DNA from: Lutimonas halocynthiae
GTDB taxonomy: Bacteria; Bacteroidota; Bacteroidia; Flavobacteriales; Flavobacteriaceae
Assembly (NCBI RefSeq): GCF_030409835.1
Contig: NZ_JAUFQO010000016.1
Location: 966,263 to 1,030,262 of the forward strand
Direction: 5' to 3'
DNA length: 64,000 nt
Position numbers and translations under genes: made by a program. The notes under the pieces were generated by a model. That model had not been told where the DNA came from, did not search any database, and saw nothing but the letters and a program-made list of their open reading frames with translations. Below are positions 17,221-26,646 of this stretch, one piece after another (within the stretch, counting starts at the first letter, position 1; every line of letters begins with the position of its first letter).

Positions 17221-17496
17221 AATTAATTTGATCTGGACAACTGCAATTGACGTCTTTTGATTAGAAAATGAGTTCTTATTATTCGTCTAAACTACTCAGT
17301 TTTCAGAATTTCATTTTTAATAATCTACACAAGCAACATTTTCAACATCCGCCTCACTTTCAACTCAAATTAAATACTTTTAATGTATTGATTTTATGAT
17401 AGTTATAGTGAATTTATTTCATTAATTCATTTGTAATGTTTGTTGCTTTTTTTGGTAACAATTGATACACAGTAAACTCATTATATATTGTAAAAC
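17221..17496. other. Gene-free AT-rich spacer
   Basis: Between the psr terminator and the next promoter I see no reading frame, RNA gene or clear repeat. The stretch is AT-rich without recognisable motifs. Confidence 0.6.
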
Positions 17497-17541
17497 CATG
17501 AGAAATATCATGGAAATATGTCTGCTCTAAAATTATTTTTA
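17497..17541 (+). promoter_or_regulatory. Rhodanese-porin operon promoter: Crp/Fnr-type site plus -7 box
   Basis: CATGA-GAAATA-TCATG (17497-17512, centre 17504.5) is a palindrome in its outer five bases on each side. Exactly 21 bp later lies TATTTTTA (17534-17541). The arrangement equals that at the psr, crp and sqr promoters. Confidence 0.7.
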
Positions 17542-17587
17542 AACCAAGTAAAAACAGATAAACAATTGAATTTTAAAAATTTACATC

Positions 17588-18589
17588 ATGAGAAAACTAT
17601 CATTAATTCTCGTATTATTATTACTGCCTGCCACACTATTGGTAAGTAGTTTTAAAGCACCAAGTGCAAATCTAAATAACAATATTGATCCTCCAAATGA
17701 ATTTGAAACCCTCTTGAGTTTCCTTGAAACCAACAGAGATTTCATCAACACCGATGCAGCTCCTGCCTTGATTCCTGCAGATGAGGTTAAAAAGAACCTC
17801 AAGAATCCGAAATATCATATAATTGATATTCGAAGCGCAACCTGGTTTGAATATGGTCACATCAAAAATGCTGTGAACGTTCAACCCTCGGATCTTTTAA
17901 ATCATTTTGAAAATAGTATTTCACCCTCCGAGTATGACAAGATCATTTTGATCTGTTATTCAGGGCAGTCTGCTGCATATTTCACCGGTCTTTTGCGCAT
18001 TGCTGGTTATGATAATACGCATAGCATGAATTGGGGAATGAGTTCATGGAGAGTTGATTTTGCCGAGAATTCTTGGCTTAAGAATACTTCCGATGATTTC
18101 GCTGCAAAATTAGAAACTACAACGCATGAAAAAGGAGCTAAAGGTTCTGCTCCTGAAGTTGCTACTGGTAAATCTGATGGCGAAGCCATTTTAAGAGCAA
18201 GATTAGAAAAGGCATTTGCTACACCTTATAAAGAATCTATCGTAAAATCTGCTTTGGCATTTGAGAATCCAAATGACTATTACATCATAGACTATAATGG
18301 TTCTGATCGTTATGCCAAAGGACATATTCCTCAAGCTGTTCAATATGACCCAAATGGATCCTTAAGTTCTACTGCTGATCTATTTACACTTCCTACAGAT
18401 AAAACAATTCTTGTTTATGGCCCAACAGGTCAAGAAACCGCCTACGTAGTAGCTTACTTAAATGTTCTTGGTTACAAAACCGGCAATTTAGCCTATGGAG
18501 GTAACAGTTTTATGCACAAAAATCTAAAAGAAAATAACTGGGAGGCCTTTTCTAAAAAAGAGGTTAACATGTTTCCGGTTATCGAATAA
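17588..18589 (+). CDS. Secreted tandem rhodanese protein, one active and one inactive domain
   Basis: The 333-residue protein begins with a Sec signal peptide (about 1-22). The first rhodanese domain (about 65-150) has an intact active loop 'CYSGQSA' with Cys123, preceded by 'YHIIDIRSATWFEYGHIKNAVNV'. The second domain (about 235-320) has 'YIIDYNGSDRYAKGHIPQAVQY', but the loop reads 'YGPTGQETA' without cysteine, as in thiosulfate sulfurtransferases whose other domain has lost its Cys. Rhodaneses move sulfane sulfur from thiosulfate or polysulfide to a thiol acceptor. It should act in the periplasm or, because it lacks a lipobox, possibly outside the cell. It is first in an operon with a similar lipoprotein and a porin. 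Confidence 0.9.
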   Translation: MRKLSLILVLLLLPATLLVSSFKAPSANLNNNIDPPNEFETLLSFLETNRDFINTDAAPALIPADEVKKNLKNPKYHIIDIRSATWFEYGHIKNAVNVQPSDLLNHFENSISPSEYDKIILICYSGQSAAYFTGLLRIAGYDNTHSMNWGMSSWRVDFAENSWLKNTSDDFAAKLETTTHEKGAKGSAPEVATGKSDGEAILRARLEKAFATPYKESIVKSALAFENPNDYYIIDYNGSDRYAKGHIPQAVQYDPNGSLSSTADLFTLPTDKTILVYGPTGQETAYVVAYLNVLGYKTGNLAYGGNSFMHKNLKENNWEAFSKKEVNMFPVIE

Positions 18590-18625
18590 CAAAAACTCAA
18601 AATTTTATTCAATAAACAAATAATT

Positions 18626-19642
18626 ATGAAAAAAATAAATCTATTCGTACTAGCATTATTATGCGTTCCAGTGTTGCTACTTAGTTCATGTGACAGAGGA
18701 GATGAAATCAGTCCAGAAAATCCAATTCTTAAACCTGCGTTTGAAGTAATGAAGGATCATATGATGGATAATGATCTTGATTTAAACAACATTCTAAGCG
18801 GACCGGGAGGAGAAGTTAAATTTGTGGCCGGAGCTCCTGCAGCAGCAGATCTGGATGCATTTTTGAATAAATACAGTATTCTTGATATCAGAACTCTCGA
18901 AGCATTCAATACAAGTCATATTCAGGGAGCTAAAAACATAGCCTTTGCCGATATACTTAAAGAAGCAGATGCTGCAAGCAAACAAGTCTTAGTAGTTTGC
19001 TATACAGGTCAAACAGCTTGTTATGGCGCATCTCTTTTACGCCTTGCCGGACACAGTAATGCCCAAGCACTTAAATGGGGTATGTCTGGGTGGAATTCTG
19101 AAACAGCTGGTTCATGGAATAACAATACAGGAGATGAAGCAAAAGGTCATGGTAATTGGGCCGCAAATAAAGCGCCAGACGACCTGACTTTTGATGACCC
19201 TGTATTTGACCTTTATTCTACAGATGGTGCAGAAATTTTAAGACAAAGAGTTGAAGCTGTAATAGAAGCAGGTTTTAAAACTGCCAAAGGAACAGATGTT
19301 TTAAACAGCCCTGAAAATTACTTCATCAACAACTACTTTGGAGATACAGACTACGGAAATTTTGGTCATTTAAAAGATGCTTTTCGCGTCAAGGAAGTTT
19401 TATTACTTGAGGGCAATGGTTACAAAGGTCTGGATTCAGATTCGAATGCCAAAGTGATTACTTACTGTTATACTGGTCAAACCTCAGCTGTTATAACAGC
19501 CTGGTTACAAGTTCTTGGGTATGATGCTTATAGTATGACATTTGGGATGAATGGAATCTACCATTCTAACCCAGCTTGGAGCTCAAATCAATGGGGTGTT
19601 GGCTCATCCGTTCCTAAAGAATTACCGTTGATCAAAAATTAA
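18626..19642 (+). CDS. Tandem rhodanese lipoprotein with two intact active sites
   Basis: This 338-residue protein has a lipoprotein signal ending in LSSC (Cys22), so it is tethered to a membrane, probably the outer membrane. The first rhodanese domain carries 'CYTGQTAC' (Cys125, with Cys132 seven residues on), the second 'CYTGQTSA' (Cys281). Both domains thus keep the persulfide cysteine, unlike the preceding paralogue. A Trp-rich stretch, 'KWGMSGWN', follows domain one; a related 'TFGMNGIY' follows domain two. It probably accepts and donates sulfane sulfur in the periplasm. Transcribed with the preceding rhodanese (36 bp gap) and the following porin (17 bp gap). Confidence 0.9.
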   Translation: MKKINLFVLALLCVPVLLLSSCDRGDEISPENPILKPAFEVMKDHMMDNDLDLNNILSGPGGEVKFVAGAPAAADLDAFLNKYSILDIRTLEAFNTSHIQGAKNIAFADILKEADAASKQVLVVCYTGQTACYGASLLRLAGHSNAQALKWGMSGWNSETAGSWNNNTGDEAKGHGNWAANKAPDDLTFDDPVFDLYSTDGAEILRQRVEAVIEAGFKTAKGTDVLNSPENYFINNYFGDTDYGNFGHLKDAFRVKEVLLLEGNGYKGLDSDSNAKVITYCYTGQTSAVITAWLQVLGYDAYSMTFGMNGIYHSNPAWSSNQWGVGSSVPKELPLIKN

Positions 19643-19659
19643 TCTTCAAATAAGATAAC

Positions 19660-20706
19660 ATGAAAAATATTATTTCGATATCTATCGTACTGATGATTAG
19701 TATGTTCATTAGTCAAATACAGGCGCAAGGTTGCGACGCCGAGGACCCTACTGACAGCATTGCTCCTGCTAAAATCAAACTATTTGGTTTTATCCAACCT
19801 GAATATAATTATACTTTTTCTGACCCTGCTGAAAGCACTTTTAAATTTAGAAGAGCGAGAATTGGAGTTAGAGGCCGTCTCTTTGAAGATTGGAGCTATT
19901 ATTTTATGCTAGAAACCAGTCCTTTTATAGGTGGTGTTGGAAGTGCTTACCTCATGGATGCCTTTGTAACCTGGGATAAATATAACTGGGCTAGACTTTC
20001 TGTTGGATCGTATAAACAGCCTTTCGGACGTGAAGTTCAGACCGCGTGTAATGCATTAATCACTATTGATCGGGCTATCGTTTCAGATCAGTTAGTAGTC
20101 CCTCAAAGAGATTATGGTATTTCAATTTGGGGTGGAAATGTAAACACCAGACTGAATTATGCGTTTGCGATCATGAATGGTAGTGGCTTAAATAAAGTCG
20201 ATAACAACAATAAAAAAGATGTTGTTGGACGCGTCACCTATAAAGTGTTTGATTTCATGACCATTGGAGGTAGTTTTAGATATGGTTATCCGAAGTTAAA
20301 TAATGATGAAGACAGCCGAACTACCTATGGTGGTGAGATTTTATTTGACATCAATAACCTTCATATCCAAGGAGAATATATTCATGACGAAGGAGCATAT
20401 GATCCAGGTGCAGATACCGGTTGTGGATCTGAACCACTTGCCCTTGGAGAGGAAAGAGATGGAGCCTATGGTATGATCTGGTATGACACTAAATGGAATC
20501 TTCAACCTGTATTCAAATATGAATTTTTTGATCAAGACCTTGATCTAAAAGATGTACCATATAGATACAGCGAAAGAATGACAATTGGTCTTAATTATTA
20601 TTTCAATAAAGCGATACGCTTACAAGTGAACTATCAAGCCAACATTGAAACCGTAATCAATGAGGATAACGATAAATTCCTGGCACAAATTCAAGTAGTT
20701 TTCTAA
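19660..20706 (+). CDS. Outer-membrane porin, phosphate-selective porin O/P-like
   Basis: The 348-residue protein has a Sec signal (cleavage near 'IQAQG') and alternating hydrophobic/polar beta-strand text such as 'KIKLFGFIQPEYNYTF', 'KFRRARIGVRGRLFEDWSYYFMLE' and a C-terminal strand ending in Phe. This matches Bacteroidota porins of the OprO/OprP superfamily. Its position as last gene of the rhodanese operon and behind a sulfur-type promoter suggests it admits an anionic sulfur compound such as thiosulfate or tetrathionate; that substrate is inferred, not visible. Confidence 0.85.
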   Translation: MKNIISISIVLMISMFISQIQAQGCDAEDPTDSIAPAKIKLFGFIQPEYNYTFSDPAESTFKFRRARIGVRGRLFEDWSYYFMLETSPFIGGVGSAYLMDAFVTWDKYNWARLSVGSYKQPFGREVQTACNALITIDRAIVSDQLVVPQRDYGISIWGGNVNTRLNYAFAIMNGSGLNKVDNNNKKDVVGRVTYKVFDFMTIGGSFRYGYPKLNNDEDSRTTYGGEILFDINNLHIQGEYIHDEGAYDPGADTGCGSEPLALGEERDGAYGMIWYDTKWNLQPVFKYEFFDQDLDLKDVPYRYSERMTIGLNYYFNKAIRLQVNYQANIETVINEDNDKFLAQIQVVF

Positions 20707-20752
20707 TTATTTATTTGTTTTGCTTGAATGCAGTCAGAATCGATTTTGGTGG

Positions 20753-20786
20753 AAAACTCCTTAACACATGTTAAGGAGTTTTTTTA
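20753..20786 (+). terminator. Intrinsic terminator of the rhodanese-porin operon
   Basis: AAAACTCCTTAACA pairs with TGTTAAGGAGTTTT across a very short loop and is followed by a T-run. It lies about 46 bases after the porin stop codon. Confidence 0.88.
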
Positions 20787-20802
20787 GTAATAAATGTTAC
20801 CG

Positions 20803-20847
20803 TATGACAAATATCCTGTTTACTCATTCTATTTTAGATTAATTTTG
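20803..20847 (+). promoter_or_regulatory. Promoter of the Crp/Fnr gene with a likely autoregulatory site
   Basis: TATGA-CAAATA-TCCTG (20803-20818, centre 20810.5) has a good left and a weak right half-site. The -7 box TAATTTTG (20840-20847) follows after exactly 21 bp, as in the three target operons. The degenerate right half may reflect weaker autoregulation. Confidence 0.6.
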
Positions 20848-20877
20848 TGTCAATATTGATTTTTAATAGATAAAAAA

Positions 20878-21531
20878 ATGAATACACAGGAAGTTATTCT
20901 TAGAGAAAAACTAAGCGAATATTACAGTTCCATTTTCGAAAAAGATCTTATAGAAGAAATCGTTAAGGTTGGTTTTTTAGATAAGTATAAACACGGTGAG
21001 GTATTAGTGGATATTGGAGAGAATATGACGCATATACCTCTCATACTCGGCGGAGCGGTTAAAATAATTCGCAGAGAAAAAGAAGGTGATGAGCTGGTAC
21101 TTTATTTTCTAGAGAAAGGAGACACTTGTGCCATTTCATTTATCAATTGTATTAACCGTAAAGAAAGTATCTTCAAGGCCGTTGTAGAGAACGATACAGA
21201 GGCCATCTTTTTACCTGTGGACCATATAGACGAATGGCTGGCAAAATATAAGACATGGAGGCATTTCATCATTGATAGTTACCACTTCAGGCTAATCGAA
21301 ATGGTAGAATCAATAGATGGCCTGGCCTTTATGAACATGAATCAGCGCTTGCTAAAATATCTCGGAGATAAGGCTAAGATCAATCAAAATGTGAACCTTG
21401 AAATTACGCATCAGGAAATTGCTGATGACTTGAATACCTCAAGAGTTGTGGTGACCAGGCTTCTTAAGCAACTGCACAATGATGGAAAGGTTTATTCAAC
21501 CCGTAACAAAGTAAAAGTTCTGGAAATCTAA
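20878..21531 (+). CDS. Crp/Fnr-family transcriptional regulator of the sulfur island
   Basis: This 217-residue regulator has an N-terminal cyclic-nucleotide-binding-type sensor domain (about 15-135) and a C-terminal winged helix; 'ITHQEIADDLNTSRVVVTRLLKQL' is the helix-turn-helix, with Arg residues spaced as in the CRP recognition helix (SRxxxxR). The FNR cysteine cluster is absent, but Cys84 and Cys91 in 'GDTCAISFINC' lie in the sensor domain, a feature also found in other Bacteroidota Crp-like proteins. It sits between the rhodanese operon and ligA. Matching Crp-type sites with fixed spacing at four promoters here, including its own, point to it as activator of the island. The signal it senses is unknown. 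Confidence 0.92.
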   Translation: MNTQEVILREKLSEYYSSIFEKDLIEEIVKVGFLDKYKHGEVLVDIGENMTHIPLILGGAVKIIRREKEGDELVLYFLEKGDTCAISFINCINRKESIFKAVVENDTEAIFLPVDHIDEWLAKYKTWRHFIIDSYHFRLIEMVESIDGLAFMNMNQRLLKYLGDKAKINQNVNLEITHQEIADDLNTSRVVVTRLLKQLHNDGKVYSTRNKVKVLEI

Positions 21532-21537
21532 GCCTGA

Positions 21538-23559
<2,022 letters not shown>

Positions 23560-23671
23560 TTAAAAATAAACCTTTTTTTATTATCAGCGTATTTTTCTTC
23601 CTTTCTATATACTTTTTTTTGGATCCTTGTGTTACATAAGTTACTGAAAATAGTGACTTTACGCACGTAAA

Positions 23672-23716
23672 TATGACTTAAGTCACATATTAAAAAAAAA
23701 CCTCACTCTATATTTG
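23672..23716 (+). promoter_or_regulatory. sqr operon promoter: Crp/Fnr-type site plus consensus -7 box
   Basis: TATGA-CTTAAG-TCACA (23672-23687, centre 23679.5) is followed after 21 bp by TATATTTG (23709-23716), an exact TAnnTTTG. The start codon lies 25 bases further on. The site would centre close to -41, the standard position of a class II activator. Confidence 0.75.
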
Positions 23717-23741
23717 TACTATAATTAATAAGACAAAAAAC

Positions 23742-24974
23742 ATGAAGAAGTTAGTGATTTTAGGTGCCGGAACAGCTGGAACAATGATGTTAAACAAATT
23801 GCATCACGAACTTGAAAAAGACGAATGGGAAATCACAATCGTTGATCAATATAAAACACATTATTACCAACCTGGATTCTTGTTTATTCCTTTTGGAATT
23901 TACGGTAAAAAAGATGTAATCAAACCAAAATATGATTTCTTCCCTCCAGGAGCAAATGTGATTTTTAGCCCTATTGATAAGATCGTGGGTGAAGAGAACA
24001 AAGTACTTCTTGAAGGTGGCAGGGTATTGAATTATGACTTTTTGATCATTGCCACAGGAACAGAAACAAGACCGTCAGAAACCGAAGGCTTAACAGGAGA
24101 ATTATGGTATAAGGATATCTTTGATTTTTATACGGTAGAAGGCGCTGTAGCACTTCATAAGCGTTTTAAAGACTGGGAAGGTGGTAAATTGGTTATGTGT
24201 ATTCCGGAATTGCCATATAAATGCCCGGTAGCTCCAATAGAGTTTGTATGTCTTGCTGAAGCATATTTTGCTGAAAGAGGGATGCGAGATAAAGTTGATA
24301 TCTCTTATGTTACGTTGATGTCAGGTGCTTTCACAAAGCCAGTGGCCTCTAAGGTACTTGGTGATCTTTTAGAAGAAAAAAATATCGATGTTGTTGCTGA
24401 TTTCTATTTGAGTCATGTTGATAATGAAAATAAAAAACTGATTTCTTATGATGATCGTGAAGTGGAATTCGACATCTTAACTATCGTTCCTGTCAATATG
24501 GGATCAGATATGATCGAGCGAAGTGGTCTGGGTGATGACATGAATTATGTACCCACTGACAAGCATACGTTGCAGTCTAAACAATTCGAGAACATTTTTG
24601 TGATTGGTGATGCAGCAAACCTTCCAACATCAAAAGCTGGATCTGTGGCGCATTTTGCCGCTGAAATCCTAATGGAAAATATTCTTGCAGCAATGGAAGG
24701 AAGAGCTCTTCCTGCAAAATTTGACGGTCACGCCAATTGTTATATTGAAACGGGTTACGGTAAAGGTGCCTTAATCGATTTTAATTATGAAACAGAACCA
24801 TTACCAGGAACTTTTCCATTACCAGGTATCGGGCCATTTGGTCTATTAAAAAATACGAAAATGAATCATTATGGTAAAATTCTTTTCAGATGGATCTATT
24901 GGCATATCCTACTTAAAGGAAGAGAATTACCTATCGAGGCTGATATGACCATGGCAGGAAAAAAGAGAATTTAA
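23742..24974 (+). CDS. sqr: Sulfide:quinone oxidoreductase-like flavoprotein
   Basis: The 410-residue FAD protein has the dinucleotide fold 'VILGAGTAGTMM', the ATG-type motif 'LIIATGTE', and the second FAD site 'VIGDAANLPTSKAG' (287-300). Cysteines at 153, 161 ('YKCPVAP'), 170 and 333 include the two expected redox cysteines of the SQR family (161 and 333); the third cysteine found near residue 125-130 in classical SQR is missing. The C-terminal 'GKILFRWIYWHILLKG' is an amphipathic segment for membrane attachment. SQR oxidises sulfide to polysulfide or persulfide and reduces quinone. It leads an operon with DUF1641, TusE-like and DsrE-like genes, which supports sulfur chemistry. A related flavoprotein activity cannot be excluded. 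Confidence 0.87.
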   Translation: MKKLVILGAGTAGTMMLNKLHHELEKDEWEITIVDQYKTHYYQPGFLFIPFGIYGKKDVIKPKYDFFPPGANVIFSPIDKIVGEENKVLLEGGRVLNYDFLIIATGTETRPSETEGLTGELWYKDIFDFYTVEGAVALHKRFKDWEGGKLVMCIPELPYKCPVAPIEFVCLAEAYFAERGMRDKVDISYVTLMSGAFTKPVASKVLGDLLEEKNIDVVADFYLSHVDNENKKLISYDDREVEFDILTIVPVNMGSDMIERSGLGDDMNYVPTDKHTLQSKQFENIFVIGDAANLPTSKAGSVAHFAAEILMENILAAMEGRALPAKFDGHANCYIETGYGKGALIDFNYETEPLPGTFPLPGIGPFGLLKNTKMNHYGKILFRWIYWHILLKGRELPIEADMTMAGKKRI

Positions 24975-24992
24975 CCTCAATAAAGACTAGTG

Positions 24993-25670
24993 ATGGAAGA
25001 TAAGAATATACAAATACAAATTGATGCACTGGACAAAAAGCTGGATCTGATCCTGGGGTATGTACATCAACAAAAACTACAGGCCAACATGGTTGAAGAC
25101 CTTGTAGGGGATCTTAGTATCATTGGGAAGGATGCCTATGATTCTACAGTACTAGAGCTCGACAAAAGACAGGTTGAACTTGATCCATCCGAATTAACCG
25201 GATTAGCCGTTTCATTTTTGAGAAATATCGGAAATATCAAAACCGTAATGGATACACTTGAAATGGCCGTTGATCTTGGTAAAGAAGTTGGACCAATCGC
25301 TAATGAAGTGATCTTGGACTTTACAAAACAAATGCATTCATTAGAACAAAAAGGCTATTTCGACTTTATTAGAGAAATAGGACCGGTTATTGACAATGTT
25401 GTTAAAGGCTTTAGCCCTCAGGATATTAAGGAATTATCAAATAGTATTGTTTCTATCCTGTCAATTGTTAAAGAAATGACACAGCCAGAGGTACTCAGTA
25501 CCATGCAAAATGCAATTAAGGCGTTTAATAGTATGGAAACAGAAAGTGTACCTTCTTACTCTGTATGGAAATTAATGAGAGAAATGAATAGCCCGGAAAT
25601 GAAAAAAGCATTGGGTTATGGTATTACCTTTATGAAAAATGTCTCTAAAGATGTTCATATCGAAAAATAA
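24993..25670 (+). CDS. DUF1641 family protein
   Basis: The 225-residue helical protein has no signal peptide and no cysteine. It contains the family-type segment 'LTGLAVSFLRNIGNIKTVMDTLEMAVDLGKEVGPIANEVI' and predicted coiled stretches near the N-terminus ('IDALDKKLDLILGYVHQQKL'). DUF1641 proteins frequently accompany SQR-like flavoproteins, DsrE-type proteins and formate dehydrogenase-like systems, but no biochemical role is established. The ATG at 24993 follows a GTG codon. It probably acts as a cytoplasmic partner of the SQR-like protein. Confidence 0.82.
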   Translation: MEDKNIQIQIDALDKKLDLILGYVHQQKLQANMVEDLVGDLSIIGKDAYDSTVLELDKRQVELDPSELTGLAVSFLRNIGNIKTVMDTLEMAVDLGKEVGPIANEVILDFTKQMHSLEQKGYFDFIREIGPVIDNVVKGFSPQDIKELSNSIVSILSIVKEMTQPEVLSTMQNAIKAFNSMETESVPSYSVWKLMREMNSPEMKKALGYGITFMKNVSKDVHIEK

Positions 25671-25700
25671 ATAAACAATTAATAACTAAAAAATAATATT

Positions 25701-26012
25701 ATGGCTTTACAAACAATCGCAGGAGCACAAGTAAATGTATCTGAAGATGGATACCTTGAAAACATGAATGAATGGAACGAAGGCATCGCTAATGAAATAG
25801 CGGGTGAAATTGGAATTGAATTAACTGAAAAACATTTTGAAGTTCTAAACTACCTAAGAGAAAAAACTGAAGCTGGTGAAGCACTTAGCATAAGAAAAGT
25901 AGGTAAATCAGGCATTACTGACATCAAGGGTTTATATAAATTATTTCCTAAGGGACCTTTAAAATACTCAGCAAGGATTGCAGGAATTCCAAAACCAGCT
26001 AGTTGTGTTTAA
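25701..26012 (+). CDS. tusE: TusE/DsrC-family sulfur carrier with a single C-terminal cysteine
   Basis: The 103-residue protein ends in 'GLYKLFPKGPLKYSARIAG' followed by IPKPASCV, the DsrC/TusE C-terminal arm. Only the penultimate cysteine (Cys102) is kept; the second cysteine of true DsrC, eleven residues earlier, is Ala91. This is the TusE-type arrangement, able to carry a persulfide but not to form the DsrC internal trisulfide. TusE accepts sulfur from TusBCD (DsrEFH-like) in tRNA thiolation; here the adjacent DsrE-like and SQR-like genes suggest a dissimilatory or sulfide-detoxifying use. There is no other cysteine in the protein. Confidence 0.92.
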   Translation: MALQTIAGAQVNVSEDGYLENMNEWNEGIANEIAGEIGIELTEKHFEVLNYLREKTEAGEALSIRKVGKSGITDIKGLYKLFPKGPLKYSARIAGIPKPASCV

Positions 26013-26046
26013 TATTTCATTTCAAGGATAACAAAAATTTAGAATT

Positions 26047-26550
26047 ATGAGTTCAGACGAAAAAAAACCTTTAGAAAAAGTGTGTATCATTTGCGCCAAA
26101 GGATCTTTGGAAGATGTATATGCCACGTTAGTGATGGCCAATGGAGCTGTAATGGAAGGTATTGAAACCAATGTGTTTTTCACATTCTTCGGCCTTGATG
26201 GTATCACTAAAGATAGAATGCTCGGTCTTCATACGGCAACAACTGGTAATCCAGCGATGCGTATGCCAGGTGGCCTGCCTTTCCCAACAATGTTAGGAGG
26301 ATTGCCAGGTGTAGAAGCCGGAGTATCAAAAATGATGAGAACCCAAATGGAGGAACTTGACATGCCTCCTGTTGACGAATTTCTGGAAATGATTACTGCC
26401 GGTGGCGGTATGATCTATGCCTGTAAATTAGCTGTAGACATGTTTAAATTGGAAAAAGAAGATTTACACGAAGAAGTTGATTCTATCATTACCATTGGAG
26501 ATTTCTATGGTCTTTGTGATGGTGACAGAACACAAATTATATTTACTTAA
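26047..26550 (+). CDS. DsrE/DsrF-family sulfurtransferase (DsrE2/E3-like)
   Basis: The 167-residue protein has the DsrE/F/H-like fold, with 'EKVCIICAKGSLEDVYATLVMANGAVMEGIETNVFFTFFGL' at the N-terminus and the conserved cysteine Cys126 in 'GGGMIYACKLAVDMF'. Additional cysteines are Cys13, Cys16 and Cys157. An insert rich in Gly, Pro and Met (about 68-90) is typical of the larger DsrE2-type proteins. It probably receives persulfide sulfur generated by the SQR-like protein and passes it to the TusE-like carrier encoded just upstream. A terminator follows 44 bases later. Confidence 0.9.
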   Translation: MSSDEKKPLEKVCIICAKGSLEDVYATLVMANGAVMEGIETNVFFTFFGLDGITKDRMLGLHTATTGNPAMRMPGGLPFPTMLGGLPGVEAGVSKMMRTQMEELDMPPVDEFLEMITAGGGMIYACKLAVDMFKLEKEDLHEEVDSIITIGDFYGLCDGDRTQIIFT

Positions 26551-26593
26551 ATAATAATTCCTGATTACCTTTTACGGGTAAGTAATTTAATCT

Positions 26594-26630
26594 AAAAGCG
26601 GTTGTAATTAAATTTACAACCGCTTTATTA
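26594..26630. terminator. Bidirectional terminator between the sqr and efflux operons
   Basis: AAAGCGGTTGTAA pairs with TTACAACCGCTTT around a TTAAAT loop, with A- and T-rich flanks. It lies between convergent operons. Confidence 0.88.
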
Positions 26631-26646
26631 TTTATTCTTTTAGAGA

